This document shows, one piece after another, positions 34,092 to 42,442 of a DNA stretch of 64,000 nucleotides; the first letter of the stretch is position 1, and every line of letters begins with the position of its first letter. A program made the translations under genes and the position numbers. The stretch is from JABDIP01 sp965212545 (GTDB lineage Bacteria > Pseudomonadota > Alphaproteobacteria > DSM-16000 > Inquilinaceae). Under the pieces are notes generated by a model that was given only the letters and a program-made list of their open reading frames with translations, did no database searches and was not told where the DNA came from. Location: contig CBDBVB010000024.1 in NCBI GenBank assembly GCA_965212545.1, positions 183,879-247,878 on the forward strand. Direction: 5' to 3'.

Positions 34092-35624
34092 TCAGGCGGC
34101 CTTCTCGGCGGCGCCGATTGTCATCATCGCCATCAGCGCCTCCTCGGTCGCATCGGCGCGGGCGATCTCGCCGGTCACCCGCCCTTCGCGCATGGTGACG
34201 ATGCGGTCGCTGATCGTCATGACTTCCGGCAGTTCCGAGGATATTGCGATTACCGCGATGCCGGATCGCGCCATGTCGTACAGCAGCTGGTGCACCTCGG
34301 CCTTGGCCCCGACATCGATGCCGCGGGTCGGCTCGTCGACGATCAACACCTGCGGCTGCAGGGCAAGCCAGCGGGCCAGCACGACCTTCTGCTGATTGCC
34401 GCCCGACAGGTTGGAGACAGGCTGCTCGGGGCCGGTCATGCGGATGTTGAGCTTGCGCTGAAACTCCGCGATCAACGCTGCCTCCGCGCCTTCGTCGACG
34501 AATTCGCGCCAGCGGCGCAGCCGGTCCAGGGCGGTGATGCTGATATTCGGGCGGATCGCCAGGGCAAGGAACAGGGCCTGCTGTTTGCGATCCTCGGGCA
34601 CCAGCCCGATGCCGTGCCGGATGGCGTCGCGCGGCGACCTGATCACGGCCGGTCGGCCGTCGATGGCGACCGTGCCGCCGTCGATGGGGTCGGCTCCGAA
34701 GATTGCCCGCGCCAATTCGGTGCGCCCGGCGCCGACAAGCCCGGCCAGGCCGAGGATCTCTCCGCGCCGCACGCTCAGGCTGACTTCGTGGAGTATGGTG
34801 GCGTGCGGGTCCTGGGCGGTGCGGCTGCGGCTCAGCCCGGTCACGCTCAAGGCGACGTCGCCGCGCTCATCACCGTCGCGGCGCTGGAAAAGGCTGTCGA
34901 CCGAGCGGCCGACCATCAACCGGATGATATCATCGACGCTGGTGCCGGCGACATCGCCGGTACCCGCCAGCTTGCCGTCGCGCAGCACCGTGTAGCGATC
35001 GCACAGCGCGATCACCTCTTCCAGGCGGTGGGTGACGAAGATGACGCCCAGCCCGTGATCGCGCAGGTCGCGGACGATGCCAAACAGCTTCTCGACCTCG
35101 GTCTCGCTCAACGCCGAGGTCGGTTCGTCCATCACGATCAGCCGCGACTCCATCGAAAGCGCCCGGGCGATCTCCACCATCTGCTGTTCTGCGACGCTCA
35201 GATCGCGCACCAGCGCCATCGGGTCGAGGTCGAGGCCGAGGCGGCCGGTGAGCGCGGCAGTCCTGCGCGCCATCTCCCGCCAGTTGACGAAATTCGCCCG
35301 GCCCGGTTCGCGGCCGATGAACACATTCTCCGCGATGGATTGGCTGGGGACGAGGTTGAATTCCTGGTAGATCGTCACGATCCCGTGCTGCTGGGCGTGC
35401 AGCGGGCTGGCAAGCTCCACCGTCTTGCCGGCGAATGTGATCGTGCCGGAATCCGGCGATTGCGCGCCGGCCAGGATCTTCAGCAGGGTCGATTTACCGG
35501 CGCCGTTCTCGCCCACCAGGGCGTGAACCTCTCCGGCGCGCACCTCCAGCGACACCTCATCAAGCGCCTGGACGCCGGGGAAGTGTTTTGCGATCCCGGC
35601 CATGCGCAACAGCGGCTCGGTCAT
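34092..35624 (-). CDS. Sugar ABC transporter ATPase with two nucleotide domains (RbsA/MglA-like)
   Basis: A 510-residue ATPase with duplicated cassettes. The first has VGENGAGKSTLLKIL (~residues 37-51), LSVAEQQMVEIARALS and MDEPTSAL. The second has the degenerate Walker A LVGAGRTELARAIFG typical of RbsA proteins, and LSGGNQQKVVLARWLA with VDEPTRGIDVGAK. It lies between the binding protein and the permease, the common order for pentose or hexose importers. Confidence 0.92.
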   Translation of the reverse strand: MTEPLLRMAGIAKHFPGVQALDEVSLEVRAGEVHALVGENGAGKSTLLKILAGAQSPDSGTITFAGKTVELASPLHAQQHGIVTIYQEFNLVPSQSIAENVFIGREPGRANFVNWREMARRTAALTGRLGLDLDPMALVRDLSVAEQQMVEIARALSMESRLIVMDEPTSALSETEVEKLFGIVRDLRDHGLGVIFVTHRLEEVIALCDRYTVLRDGKLAGTGDVAGTSVDDIIRLMVGRSVDSLFQRRDGDERGDVALSVTGLSRSRTAQDPHATILHEVSLSVRRGEILGLAGLVGAGRTELARAIFGADPIDGGTVAIDGRPAVIRSPRDAIRHGIGLVPEDRKQQALFLALAIRPNISITALDRLRRWREFVDEGAEAALIAEFQRKLNIRMTGPEQPVSNLSGGNQQKVVLARWLALQPQVLIVDEPTRGIDVGAKAEVHQLLYDMARSGIAVIAISSELPEVMTISDRIVTMREGRVTGEIARADATEEALMAMMTIGAAEKAA

Positions 35625-35690
35625 CGGCGGGCCTTGCCAAAAGAATGGGGAAGGGGGCGGGACCCCGGTTCGAGGCCCCGCCGGTGCCGG

Positions 35691-36650
35691 CTAGTTTAAC
35701 TCGCCCAGGCGCTCGGCCTCGTTGATGTTGTCGACGCTGATGACGATCGGCGTCAGAAGGATGACGTTCTCCTCCGGCGTCACCCCTTCCTGCAGATGGC
35801 TGACCATCACCTGCATGGCCTTGCGGCTCTGCCCGCCGGGGAACTGCTCGACGGTGCCGGCCAGACCGCCATCGCGCACGCTCGCCAGCGCCTCGGGCAG
35901 CGCGTCGAAGCCGATGATGGTGATCTGGTCGCCCAGGCCCAGCGCGGAGACCGCCTCGAGCGCCCCAAGCGCCATGTCGTCATTGGCGGCGACGATGACG
36001 TCCGGCGGCGAGTCGAGGCCGGCCAGGATGCTCTCGGTGACCGAAAGCCCCTTGTCGCGGGCGAAGAACGCCGTCTGCTCGGCGATGAACGGGTACTTGT
36101 CGCTGTGCTCGTCCAGCACGTTGTGCACGCCGGCATTGCGGTCGATGGCCGGGCTGGCGCCGGGCTGGCCCTGGAGATTGACGATGGTCGCGCCGTCCGG
36201 GAATTTCTCCATGATGAAGCGGCCCTGGGCTTCGCCGCCCAGCACGTTGTCGGCGCCGACATGGGCCAGGATTCCCGGCACACCCTCGACCCGGCGGTCG
36301 ATGGTGACGACCGGAATGCCGTTGTCCACCGCCTGCTGCAGGGCCGGCGCCATGGCGTCGACCTCGATCGGGCTGATGACGATGCCGTTGACGCCCTGGA
36401 TGATCGCTGTTTCGACGTCGGCTGTCTGTTTCGGGGTGCTGTTCTGGCCGTCGGACTGGTTGGTCGCGACGCCCAGCGCTTCGCCCTCGGCCTCGAGTTC
36501 CTTCATCATGTGGACGAAGAACGGAAAGCCCAGGCTCGGCACCGACGTCATGATGGTCAGGTCGTCGGCCGCCGCGGGCGCGGTGCCGCCCAGCATCATC
36601 GCCGTCGCCAGCGCTGCCCCGGTCAGACTCGTCTTACGTAGTATCGTCAC
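35691..36650 (-). CDS. Sugar ABC transporter substrate-binding protein (RbsB-like)
   Basis: A 319-residue periplasmic protein, Peripla_BP_4 type. A signal peptide (LTGAALATAMMLGGTAPAAA, cleavage near A28) is followed by LTIMTSVPSLGFPFFVHMMKELEAEGEALG and later VIVAANDDMALGALEA, the hinge and sugar-binding segments. The start is GTG at 36650, after GGAGGAAT. It is the first gene of the operon. Confidence 0.9.
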   Translation of the reverse strand: MTILRKTSLTGAALATAMMLGGTAPAAADDLTIMTSVPSLGFPFFVHMMKELEAEGEALGVATNQSDGQNSTPKQTADVETAIIQGVNGIVISPIEVDAMAPALQQAVDNGIPVVTIDRRVEGVPGILAHVGADNVLGGEAQGRFIMEKFPDGATIVNLQGQPGASPAIDRNAGVHNVLDEHSDKYPFIAEQTAFFARDKGLSVTESILAGLDSPPDVIVAANDDMALGALEAVSALGLGDQITIIGFDALPEALASVRDGGLAGTVEQFPGGQSRKAMQVMVSHLQEGVTPEENVILLTPIVISVDNINEAERLGELN

Positions 36651-36757
36651 GGTGATTCCTCCTCCGTTGTCGCGAAGCCTGTTTTTCCTTGCCGGATGGT
36701 ACCGGCTGGCGTCGCTTTGTTGACGGCGGCGCTACGCGAACGACGCCGAAACCGATT

Positions 36758-36785
36758 GGGCGGCGCCGCCAAGGCGCCGCCGCCC
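36758..36785 (-). terminator. GC-rich hairpin beyond the LivK-type gene, possible terminator
   Basis: The 28-bp GGGCGGCGCCGCCAAGGCGC... dyad folds into an imperfect GC-rich hairpin just after the stop of the minus-strand binding-protein gene at 36798. There is no strong T-run, so intrinsic termination would be weak. It also lies in the promoter region of the sugar ABC operon. Confidence 0.35.
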
Positions 36786-36797
36786 AGCCTGAATGTC

Positions 36798-38021
36798 CTA
36801 CTCGATGATGCCAAGCTCCTTGTAGGCGCCGCCTTCGACCACGAAATGGCCGATCACGCCGGCCACATCGCCCTTGTCGTCGAAATCGTGCGGTCCCGAG
36901 GCGCCGGCATAGTTGATCGCCTCGCCGGCGGCGATCAGCTCCTTGGCCCTGGCCCACTCACCCGGCAGGATCGTCACCCCCGGCGGATTCGACACAGCGC
37001 GCAGGGCGCCGCGCACGGCGGCGCGGTCGGTGGTTCCAGCCTGCTCGATCGCCAGCGCCGCCAGGAAGGTCGCGTCATAGGTCTGCGAGATGAAGAACTT
37101 GTCCTCGGTGGTCTCGTATGCCGCGGAATAGGCGTCTTCGAAGCGCTGGCCGGCGTCGGTGCCCGGCGGCGACGACGGTGACGTGAAGAAGATGCCGCCC
37201 AGATTATCGGCGCCGATCTGCTCGATCAGCAGATTGTCGCGTAGCCCGTCGGTGCCGACGAACTGGTCGAAGAAGCCGTTCTCCAGCGACTGCCGGATGA
37301 TGGTGATGCCGCTATCCGCCGCGTAGGCTATCAGCACCAGCGCCTGAGGATCGCCGGAAGACAGGGTCGCCAGTTCGGAGCGGTAGGAGTTCTTCTTCTC
37401 CTCGTGCACCTGGTCGGCGGTGATGGTGCCGCCGGCGGCGGTATAGGCGTCGCGGAATGTGCCCGCGATGCCGACGCCGTAATCGTTGTTGGCATAGGTC
37501 AGCGCGACCCGGCCCAACCCCTGGTCCAACACCAGCCTAGCCAAAATGAGGCCCTGATAGTCGTCGCTGGGCACGACACGGAACACGTGGTCGTTGTCGT
37601 TCAGGTCGGTGACTTCCGGCGAGGTCGCGGTCGGTGAGATCTGCAGCACGCCGGACGGGATCGTGACACTGTTGGCCGCTGCGATCGCGGCGCCGCTGGT
37701 CAGCGCGCCGACCACCACGGTGACGCCGTCCACATTGACCAGTTTGGTGGCGGCATCGACCGAGCCCTGGGCCACGCCCTGGGTGTCGCCGACGACCAGC
37801 GCCAGCTCGCGGCCATCGAGGATGCCGCCCTGCTCATTGACCTGATCGACCGCAAGCTGCGCTGAATCGATGATCGGCGGCACGAAATTGGCGATCGGAC
37901 CGGTGACCCCGAACAGGGCGCCGACCTTGACGTCCTGCGCCGTCGCCGGGGCGGCGATCAGCAGGATGGCCGCGCTCGCGGCCAGAATGGAGCCGCGTGC
38001 GCGGCGGGGAACGCTGGACAT
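36798..38021 (-). CDS. Branched-chain amino acid type substrate-binding protein (LivK-like)
   Basis: A 407-residue periplasmic binding protein (Peripla_BP_6). A signal peptide (ILAASAAILLIAAPATA, cleavage after ~A28) precedes VKVGALFGVTGPIANFVPP, the typical opening. VVVGALTSGAAIA and YANNDYGVGIAGTF are the ligand-site segments. GGAGG lies before the ATG. No permease or ATPase is adjacent; it may serve the split livGF and livHM genes of this window. The ligand is unknown. Confidence 0.88.
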   Translation of the reverse strand: MSSVPRRARGSILAASAAILLIAAPATAQDVKVGALFGVTGPIANFVPPIIDSAQLAVDQVNEQGGILDGRELALVVGDTQGVAQGSVDAATKLVNVDGVTVVVGALTSGAAIAAANSVTIPSGVLQISPTATSPEVTDLNDNDHVFRVVPSDDYQGLILARLVLDQGLGRVALTYANNDYGVGIAGTFRDAYTAAGGTITADQVHEEKKNSYRSELATLSSGDPQALVLIAYAADSGITIIRQSLENGFFDQFVGTDGLRDNLLIEQIGADNLGGIFFTSPSSPPGTDAGQRFEDAYSAAYETTEDKFFISQTYDATFLAALAIEQAGTTDRAAVRGALRAVSNPPGVTILPGEWARAKELIAAGEAINYAGASGPHDFDDKGDVAGVIGHFVVEGGAYKELGIIE

Positions 38022-38232
38022 TGGACCTCCTGTTGCCTCTTGTGTGTTTGTTCGTCCGTCCAGGACGGATCACTCCGGCCCTTCGTCCATAGACTAGCGG
38101 AAAAACCGCCGCCCGGAACGCATGATCATGGGAAGGCGGTCCGAACGGCCTTCCGGTCGATACCGCGAGCGAGATCGGCGCCGGAGCGACGCGTTGCATC
38201 GGGAGCGTCTCCGACGGCGATATCTAGGCCGG

Positions 38233-38460
38233 TCAGGTCATCAGGTCGCTATCGCTGATCGTTGTGCGCCGCTGTTTTTCATCCAGCGTCAGGATCATCC
38301 GCGCCAGCAACGCGGTGTCGACATTCGACCATCCGGCGGTGATCCGGCCATCCTTCCACATCACCGCGGCGGCTACCCCGATGATGTCGCCGGCATTCTC
38401 CAGACCGCTGGCGAATATCTCCGCCGGCGTCGTCCCGTACAGACTTTCGACCTTGGCCAT
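38233..38460 (-). CDS. Small conserved-looking protein of unknown function
   Basis: A 75-residue soluble protein with a good ribosome site (GGGAGGC before the ATG at 38460). The central part GDIIGVAAAVMWKDGRITAGWSN followed by DTALLARMILTLDEKQRR looks like a compact alpha/beta domain. No family was recognised. It stands alone between the LivK-type and M91-like genes. Confidence 0.55.
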   Translation of the reverse strand: MAKVESLYGTTPAEIFASGLENAGDIIGVAAAVMWKDGRITAGWSNVDTALLARMILTLDEKQRRTTISDSDLMT

Positions 38461-38572
38461 GAACTGCCTCCCTTGCAGGTGCCGGTTGGAAGCTTACGGC
38501 CTCCGTGAAAGCGGTGGATTGACCTAACACAAGCCGACTGAGCGGCCGTTGCTCAGGAGCGGTATGGCGACC

Positions 38573-39364
38573 CTAGACTTCCAGCAACAGCCGTGTCGGA
38601 TTGAAGGGTGCCTTCACGCGCCGCAGGTCCGAGAAGAGCTCCGCTTGCTGTCGGCGCAGCTGCCGCAGATGGGCCCGGTTCCGGCCGGTCCTGAGGAAGT
38701 TCTTCTCGCCGATCGACTGGAACGGCGAATCGCGATGATTGATGCGCAGGGCCTTTCGGCCGCGTTCCGAGCGATAGATGTTGGTGACGAAGATCGAATA
38801 GAACTCCGAGATCGTGTCGTAGTCCGGCTGGAACGGCACCCGGCGCTTGCTGCGCCAGCCGGCCATGTGGCGGAGGCCATGCACCATCTCATGCAGAAGA
38901 ACCTCCTCCGGGCCGCCGCCGCCCAGATTTGGCGGTTCGGGGAGGTCGAGGGCGGCCTTCAGGGGGCTGTTGAGGAACAGTGCGGGCGTGAACTGGATTT
39001 CCGTATCGCTTCCGAGCCCGGTGCCGCGCGGATCCCCGCGCCGGCCGATCCTCGATACCCGGCGGCCCTTCTGTGTCGCAGCCCGCTTGTCGGCCGGTTT
39101 CGCCTTCGCGTTCACGCCGGATCCCATGTAGGGCTTGATCACCATGCTCAGATGCGCATGCCGGTGGATGGCCCGCAGCACCGCCAGCCCGGTGCGCATC
39201 TGACCGATCTTGGCGATCAGTTCGAGGATTCTCAGCTCGTATTTTTCGGCTTCGCGCAGCGCTCTCTCCTCCTCCTCCCAACCCAGGGCATCAATTGCCA
39301 GGCTGGCAAGGGGAATGCCGTCGATGGCGATGTTCGATCCGACATAGCGCATAAGCGTGTCCAT
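38573..39364 (-). CDS. M91-like zinc metallopeptidase (NleD-type effector fold)
   Basis: A 263-residue protein with the zinc-binding HExxH in EVLLHEMVHGLRHMAG (~residues 160-175) and a downstream acidic stretch TISEFYSIFVTNIYRSERG that may give the third ligand. This arrangement resembles peptidase family M91, known from the NleD effector and from polymorphic-toxin-like proteins. The N-terminal ~120 residues are helical and charged. No signal peptide, PAAR, VgrG or secretion gene is adjacent. The assignment is by motif only. Confidence 0.62.
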   Translation of the reverse strand: MDTLMRYVGSNIAIDGIPLASLAIDALGWEEEERALREAEKYELRILELIAKIGQMRTGLAVLRAIHRHAHLSMVIKPYMGSGVNAKAKPADKRAATQKGRRVSRIGRRGDPRGTGLGSDTEIQFTPALFLNSPLKAALDLPEPPNLGGGGPEEVLLHEMVHGLRHMAGWRSKRRVPFQPDYDTISEFYSIFVTNIYRSERGRKALRINHRDSPFQSIGEKNFLRTGRNRAHLRQLRRQQAELFSDLRRVKAPFNPTRLLLEV

Positions 39365-39536
39365 GGCTGTTTGGGACAGCGTCGCAGAAACTGTCCCGGC
39401 TGGGAGTGATCATCGGCACACCGGTGTTCGTGTGACGGCGTTTGCCGGATGCGTCGTCGCGGACGCTGTGTATTATGTTCGCGTTACAAACAGACGCCGC
39501 CGGCAATGGCGGTCGGTACGCAAGGGAGAGCACCAG

Positions 39537-40778
39537 ATGACCGGCACCACGATCACGGTCGCCGCCGGCGATGGCGGCGAGTTCAAGGCCTATGTCAGCA
39601 CGCCGGAAAAGGGCAGCGGGCCCGGCATCGTGTTGTTGCAGGAGATCTTCGGCGTCAACCAGTCCATGCGCGACGTCGCCGACTATTACGCCGAGGAAGG
39701 CTATGTGGTGATCGCCCCGGACCTGTTCTGGCGCATCGAGCCGGGCATCGAACTCGGATACACCGACGAGGATTTCCAGAAGGCGCTGGCCTACCGCCAG
39801 CAATTCGACATCGACAAGTCGGTCGAGGACATCGCCGCCACCGTGTCGGCGCTCAAGGCGCTGCCACAATGCGTCGGCCGAGTCGGCGCGCTCGGCTTCT
39901 GCCTCGGCGGCAAGCTCGCCTATCTGGCGGCGGCCAGAGTCGGCGTCGATTGCGCGGTCAGCTATTACGGCGTCGGCATCGAGCAGTCGCTGAGCGAAGC
40001 CGGCAGCATCACCTGCCCGATGGCGCTGCATTTTGCCGGCGAGGACAAGCATGTGCCGATGGCGGCGGTGGAGACGGTGCAGGCGGCGCTCTCCGACCGG
40101 GACGATATCGAGATCTACGTCTATCCGGGCGCCGACCATGGCTTCAGCGCGGCGGCGCGGGCCTCCTACGACAAGCCCTCGGCGATGATGGCGCATTCCC
40201 GCTCGATCGCGCTGTTCCGCAAGGTGATGGGGCCGCATTACGACCTGTCCACCCTGTGGGAGAAGCATTGCGAGTACGAGTTCGCGACCCGCGACGTCGA
40301 CGCCACCATGGCGACAATGGTGCCGAGCCCATACGTCAACCACATCCCGACCATGACCGGCGGCGTCGGCTACACCGATCTGCACCGCTTCTACAAGAAC
40401 CACTTCATCCCGAAGACGCCGGCCGATACCAGGCTGGTTCCGATCTCGCGGACGGTGGGCGCCGATCGGCTGGTCGACGAGATGCTGTTCTGCTTCACCC
40501 ACGACATCGAGATCGACTGGATGCTGCCCGGCGTGGCGCCGACCGGCAAATATGTCGAGGTGCCGCTGGTCGCCATCGTCTGCTTCCGCGGCGACAAGCT
40601 GTACAACGAGCACATTTACTGGGACCAGGCCTCGGTGCTGGTGCAGATCGGCCTGCTGGACGCGTCGCTGCTGCCGGTCGCCGGCGTCGAGACCGCCGAC
40701 AAGCTGGTGGACGAGACCAAGCTGTCCAACACGCTGATGAAACGCTGGGCCGAAAGCGCCTCGGAGGCGGCAGAGTAG
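39537..40778 (+). CDS. Dienelactone hydrolase fused to SnoaL/NTF2-like domain
   Basis: A 413-residue two-domain protein. Residues ~1-235 are an alpha/beta hydrolase of the dienelactone hydrolase family (LLQEIFGVNQSMRDVADYYAEEGYVV; nucleophile Cys in ALGFCLGGKLAY; His in PGADHGF). Residues ~255-400 form an NTF2/SnoaL-like domain (YTDLHRFYKNHFIPK, VPLVAIVCFRGDKLYNEHIYWDQ). GGGAG precedes the ATG at 39537. The fusion suggests coupled hydrolysis and isomerisation of a lactone-like compound; the substrate is not evident. Confidence 0.83.
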   Translation: MTGTTITVAAGDGGEFKAYVSTPEKGSGPGIVLLQEIFGVNQSMRDVADYYAEEGYVVIAPDLFWRIEPGIELGYTDEDFQKALAYRQQFDIDKSVEDIAATVSALKALPQCVGRVGALGFCLGGKLAYLAAARVGVDCAVSYYGVGIEQSLSEAGSITCPMALHFAGEDKHVPMAAVETVQAALSDRDDIEIYVYPGADHGFSAAARASYDKPSAMMAHSRSIALFRKVMGPHYDLSTLWEKHCEYEFATRDVDATMATMVPSPYVNHIPTMTGGVGYTDLHRFYKNHFIPKTPADTRLVPISRTVGADRLVDEMLFCFTHDIEIDWMLPGVAPTGKYVEVPLVAIVCFRGDKLYNEHIYWDQASVLVQIGLLDASLLPVAGVETADKLVDETKLSNTLMKRWAESASEAAE

Positions 40779-40890
40779 GGGCAGTGCCTGCACAAGGGCT
40801 CTGATCGATGCGATCCCGGTGCATGACGTCGAGCCCGGCGGGGTCGACGGTCCGGGGGACTGATCCGAGAAGCGGCGGCAACCGGAACTG

Positions 40891-40969
40891 CAGAGACACA
40901 GAGACGCGGGAGGAAAAAGAACCGATCCGTGGTTCTCGCCTTCCGTGCCCTGTGTCTCCGTGTCTTTGT
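40891..40969. repeat. Imperfect inverted repeat of the CAGAGACACAGAG type
   Basis: CAGAGACACAGAGACGCGGG (40891-40910) pairs imperfectly with CCCTGTGTCTCCGTGTCTTTG (40948-40968), enclosing ~37 bp. Such purine-strand/pyrimidine-strand hairpins occur as short interspersed repeats in several Proteobacteria. It lies between convergent genes and may act as a bidirectional 3' end, but lacks a clear T-run. Confidence 0.55.
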
Positions 40970-40993
40970 GGCTGGTCCTAGACGCTTCCGGAC

Positions 40994-41524
40994 TTAGTCG
41001 TCATTGTCGCGGCCATTGCCCCGTCCGCGACCATCGCCGCGGCCCTGGCCGCGCCCGGTCATGTCGTCGGCGTTCAGGACACCGTCACCGTTGCGGTCCA
41101 TACGGCTGACCGTCGCGGCGAAGGGATCGACGAACTCCTGGGTTGTGACGATGGCGTCGCCATCATTGTCCAGGTTCTGGAACCGGTCGACCATGCGCTC
41201 GCGCATCGCGTCCAGCCAGAGCGCCTCGTATTCCTGAAGCGTCAGTTGGCCATTGCCGTCGGTGTCGAACTCGGCGAAGCGATCCGCCCGGACGGCGTCG
41301 ATCTCGGCCTGGGTCAACTGGCCATCGCCATCGGTGTCGAAGTTCTCGAGCATCGCGGCGCCGCGCCCGCGGCCGCGTTGGAACTCACGGCCGCCATCCT
41401 CCTGGGAGATGCCGTAGCGGCCTTGGTGTCCGCGCTCGTCGGCGAAGCCGGTGCCGGCGGTGACGGCGATGCCGGTTGCCGCGACCACACCGGCAATGAT
41501 CAGGGCCTTGTATCCGCTTTTCAT
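40994..41524 (-). CDS. Exported EF-hand calcium-binding protein
   Basis: A 176-residue protein with a signal peptide (ALIIAGVVAATGIAVTAGTGFA, cleavage near A28) and four EF-hand loops: DTDGDGQLTQAE, DTDGNGQLTLQE, DNDGDAIVTTQE and DRNGDGVLNADD. The third lacks the usual Gly at loop position 6. The C-terminus is a Gly/Arg/Asp-rich low-complexity tail. It is divergent from the two-component system at 41705, so it may be its target or calcium-buffering partner. Confidence 0.85.
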   Translation of the reverse strand: MKSGYKALIIAGVVAATGIAVTAGTGFADERGHQGRYGISQEDGGREFQRGRGRGAAMLENFDTDGDGQLTQAEIDAVRADRFAEFDTDGNGQLTLQEYEALWLDAMRERMVDRFQNLDNDGDAIVTTQEFVDPFAATVSRMDRNGDGVLNADDMTGRGQGRGDGRGRGNGRDNDD

Positions 41525-41704
41525 GCTGTCCTCATTTCACGCAAGGTTTCGATGGAGCCCATTACACCCGCCAAACGTCGCAGAGGTTTGTCAGCGGACC
41601 GGGAAAACTGTCGCCAGGTGTTGCATGATCGCCGACTGACACATCCTGATACATTTTTCCTGGCCGGTTCGCGTTCCGGGTGATGAATACTCGGTCCGCA
41701 CCAC

Positions 41705-42442
41705 ATGAGCGACATGACGACAATGGACCCATCGCCGCACATCCTGGTGGTCGACGACCATCGCGACATTCGCGACCTGCTGGGAAAATACCTGGCCAAA
41801 CACGGCTATCGCGTGACCGTCGCCGATGGCGGCGCCGAGATGAAGCGCGCCCTGAAGGCCGGCGCCATCGACCTGGTGGTCCTGGATGTGATGATGCCGG
41901 GCGAGGACGGTTTGACCCTGTGCCGCGACTTGCGCGCCACGACCGACATGCCGGTCATCATGCTGACCGCCATGGCGGAGGACACCGACCGGGTCATCGG
42001 CCTGGAAATCGGCGCCGACGACTACGTCACCAAGCCGTTCAATCCGCGTGAGCTGCTGGCCCGCATCAAGGCGGTGCTGCGCCGCGCCAACGCCTTGCCG
42101 CAGCAGCGCGAGCCGGTCGATGCCGATGCCGTCATGTTCGACCGCTGGCGGCTGAACCTGGCCGGGCGTGAGCTGGTCGGCGAAGACGGCGTCGCGGTAC
42201 CGCTGAGCACGGCGGAATTCCAACTGCTCAGCGCCTTCGTCAACCGGCCGAACATGGTGCTGACCCGGGACCAGCTTCTCGACCTGACCCGGGGCCGCGC
42301 CGCCAATGTCTTCGACCGCAGCGTCGACAACCAGGTCAGCCGCCTGCGCAAGAAGATCGAGGCCGACCCGAAAGCGCCGAAGCTGATCAAGACGGTCTGG
42401 GGCGGCGGCTATGTGTTCGCCGCCGATGTGACGCGGGCATGA
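41705..42442 (+). CDS. OmpR-family response regulator
   Basis: A 245-residue two-domain regulator. The receiver domain has the acidic pair in VVDDHRDIR, the phospho-acceptor Asp in LVVLDVMMPGEDG and the Lys in YVTKPFNPRELLARI. The C-terminal winged helix ends VDNQVSRLRKKIE with the KTVWGGGYVF signature. It overlaps the histidine kinase gene by 4 bp (ATGA). Regulation of the divergent EF-hand gene is plausible. Confidence 0.92.
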   Translation: MSDMTTMDPSPHILVVDDHRDIRDLLGKYLAKHGYRVTVADGGAEMKRALKAGAIDLVVLDVMMPGEDGLTLCRDLRATTDMPVIMLTAMAEDTDRVIGLEIGADDYVTKPFNPRELLARIKAVLRRANALPQQREPVDADAVMFDRWRLNLAGRELVGEDGVAVPLSTAEFQLLSAFVNRPNMVLTRDQLLDLTRGRAANVFDRSVDNQVSRLRKKIEADPKAPKLIKTVWGGGYVFAADVTRA

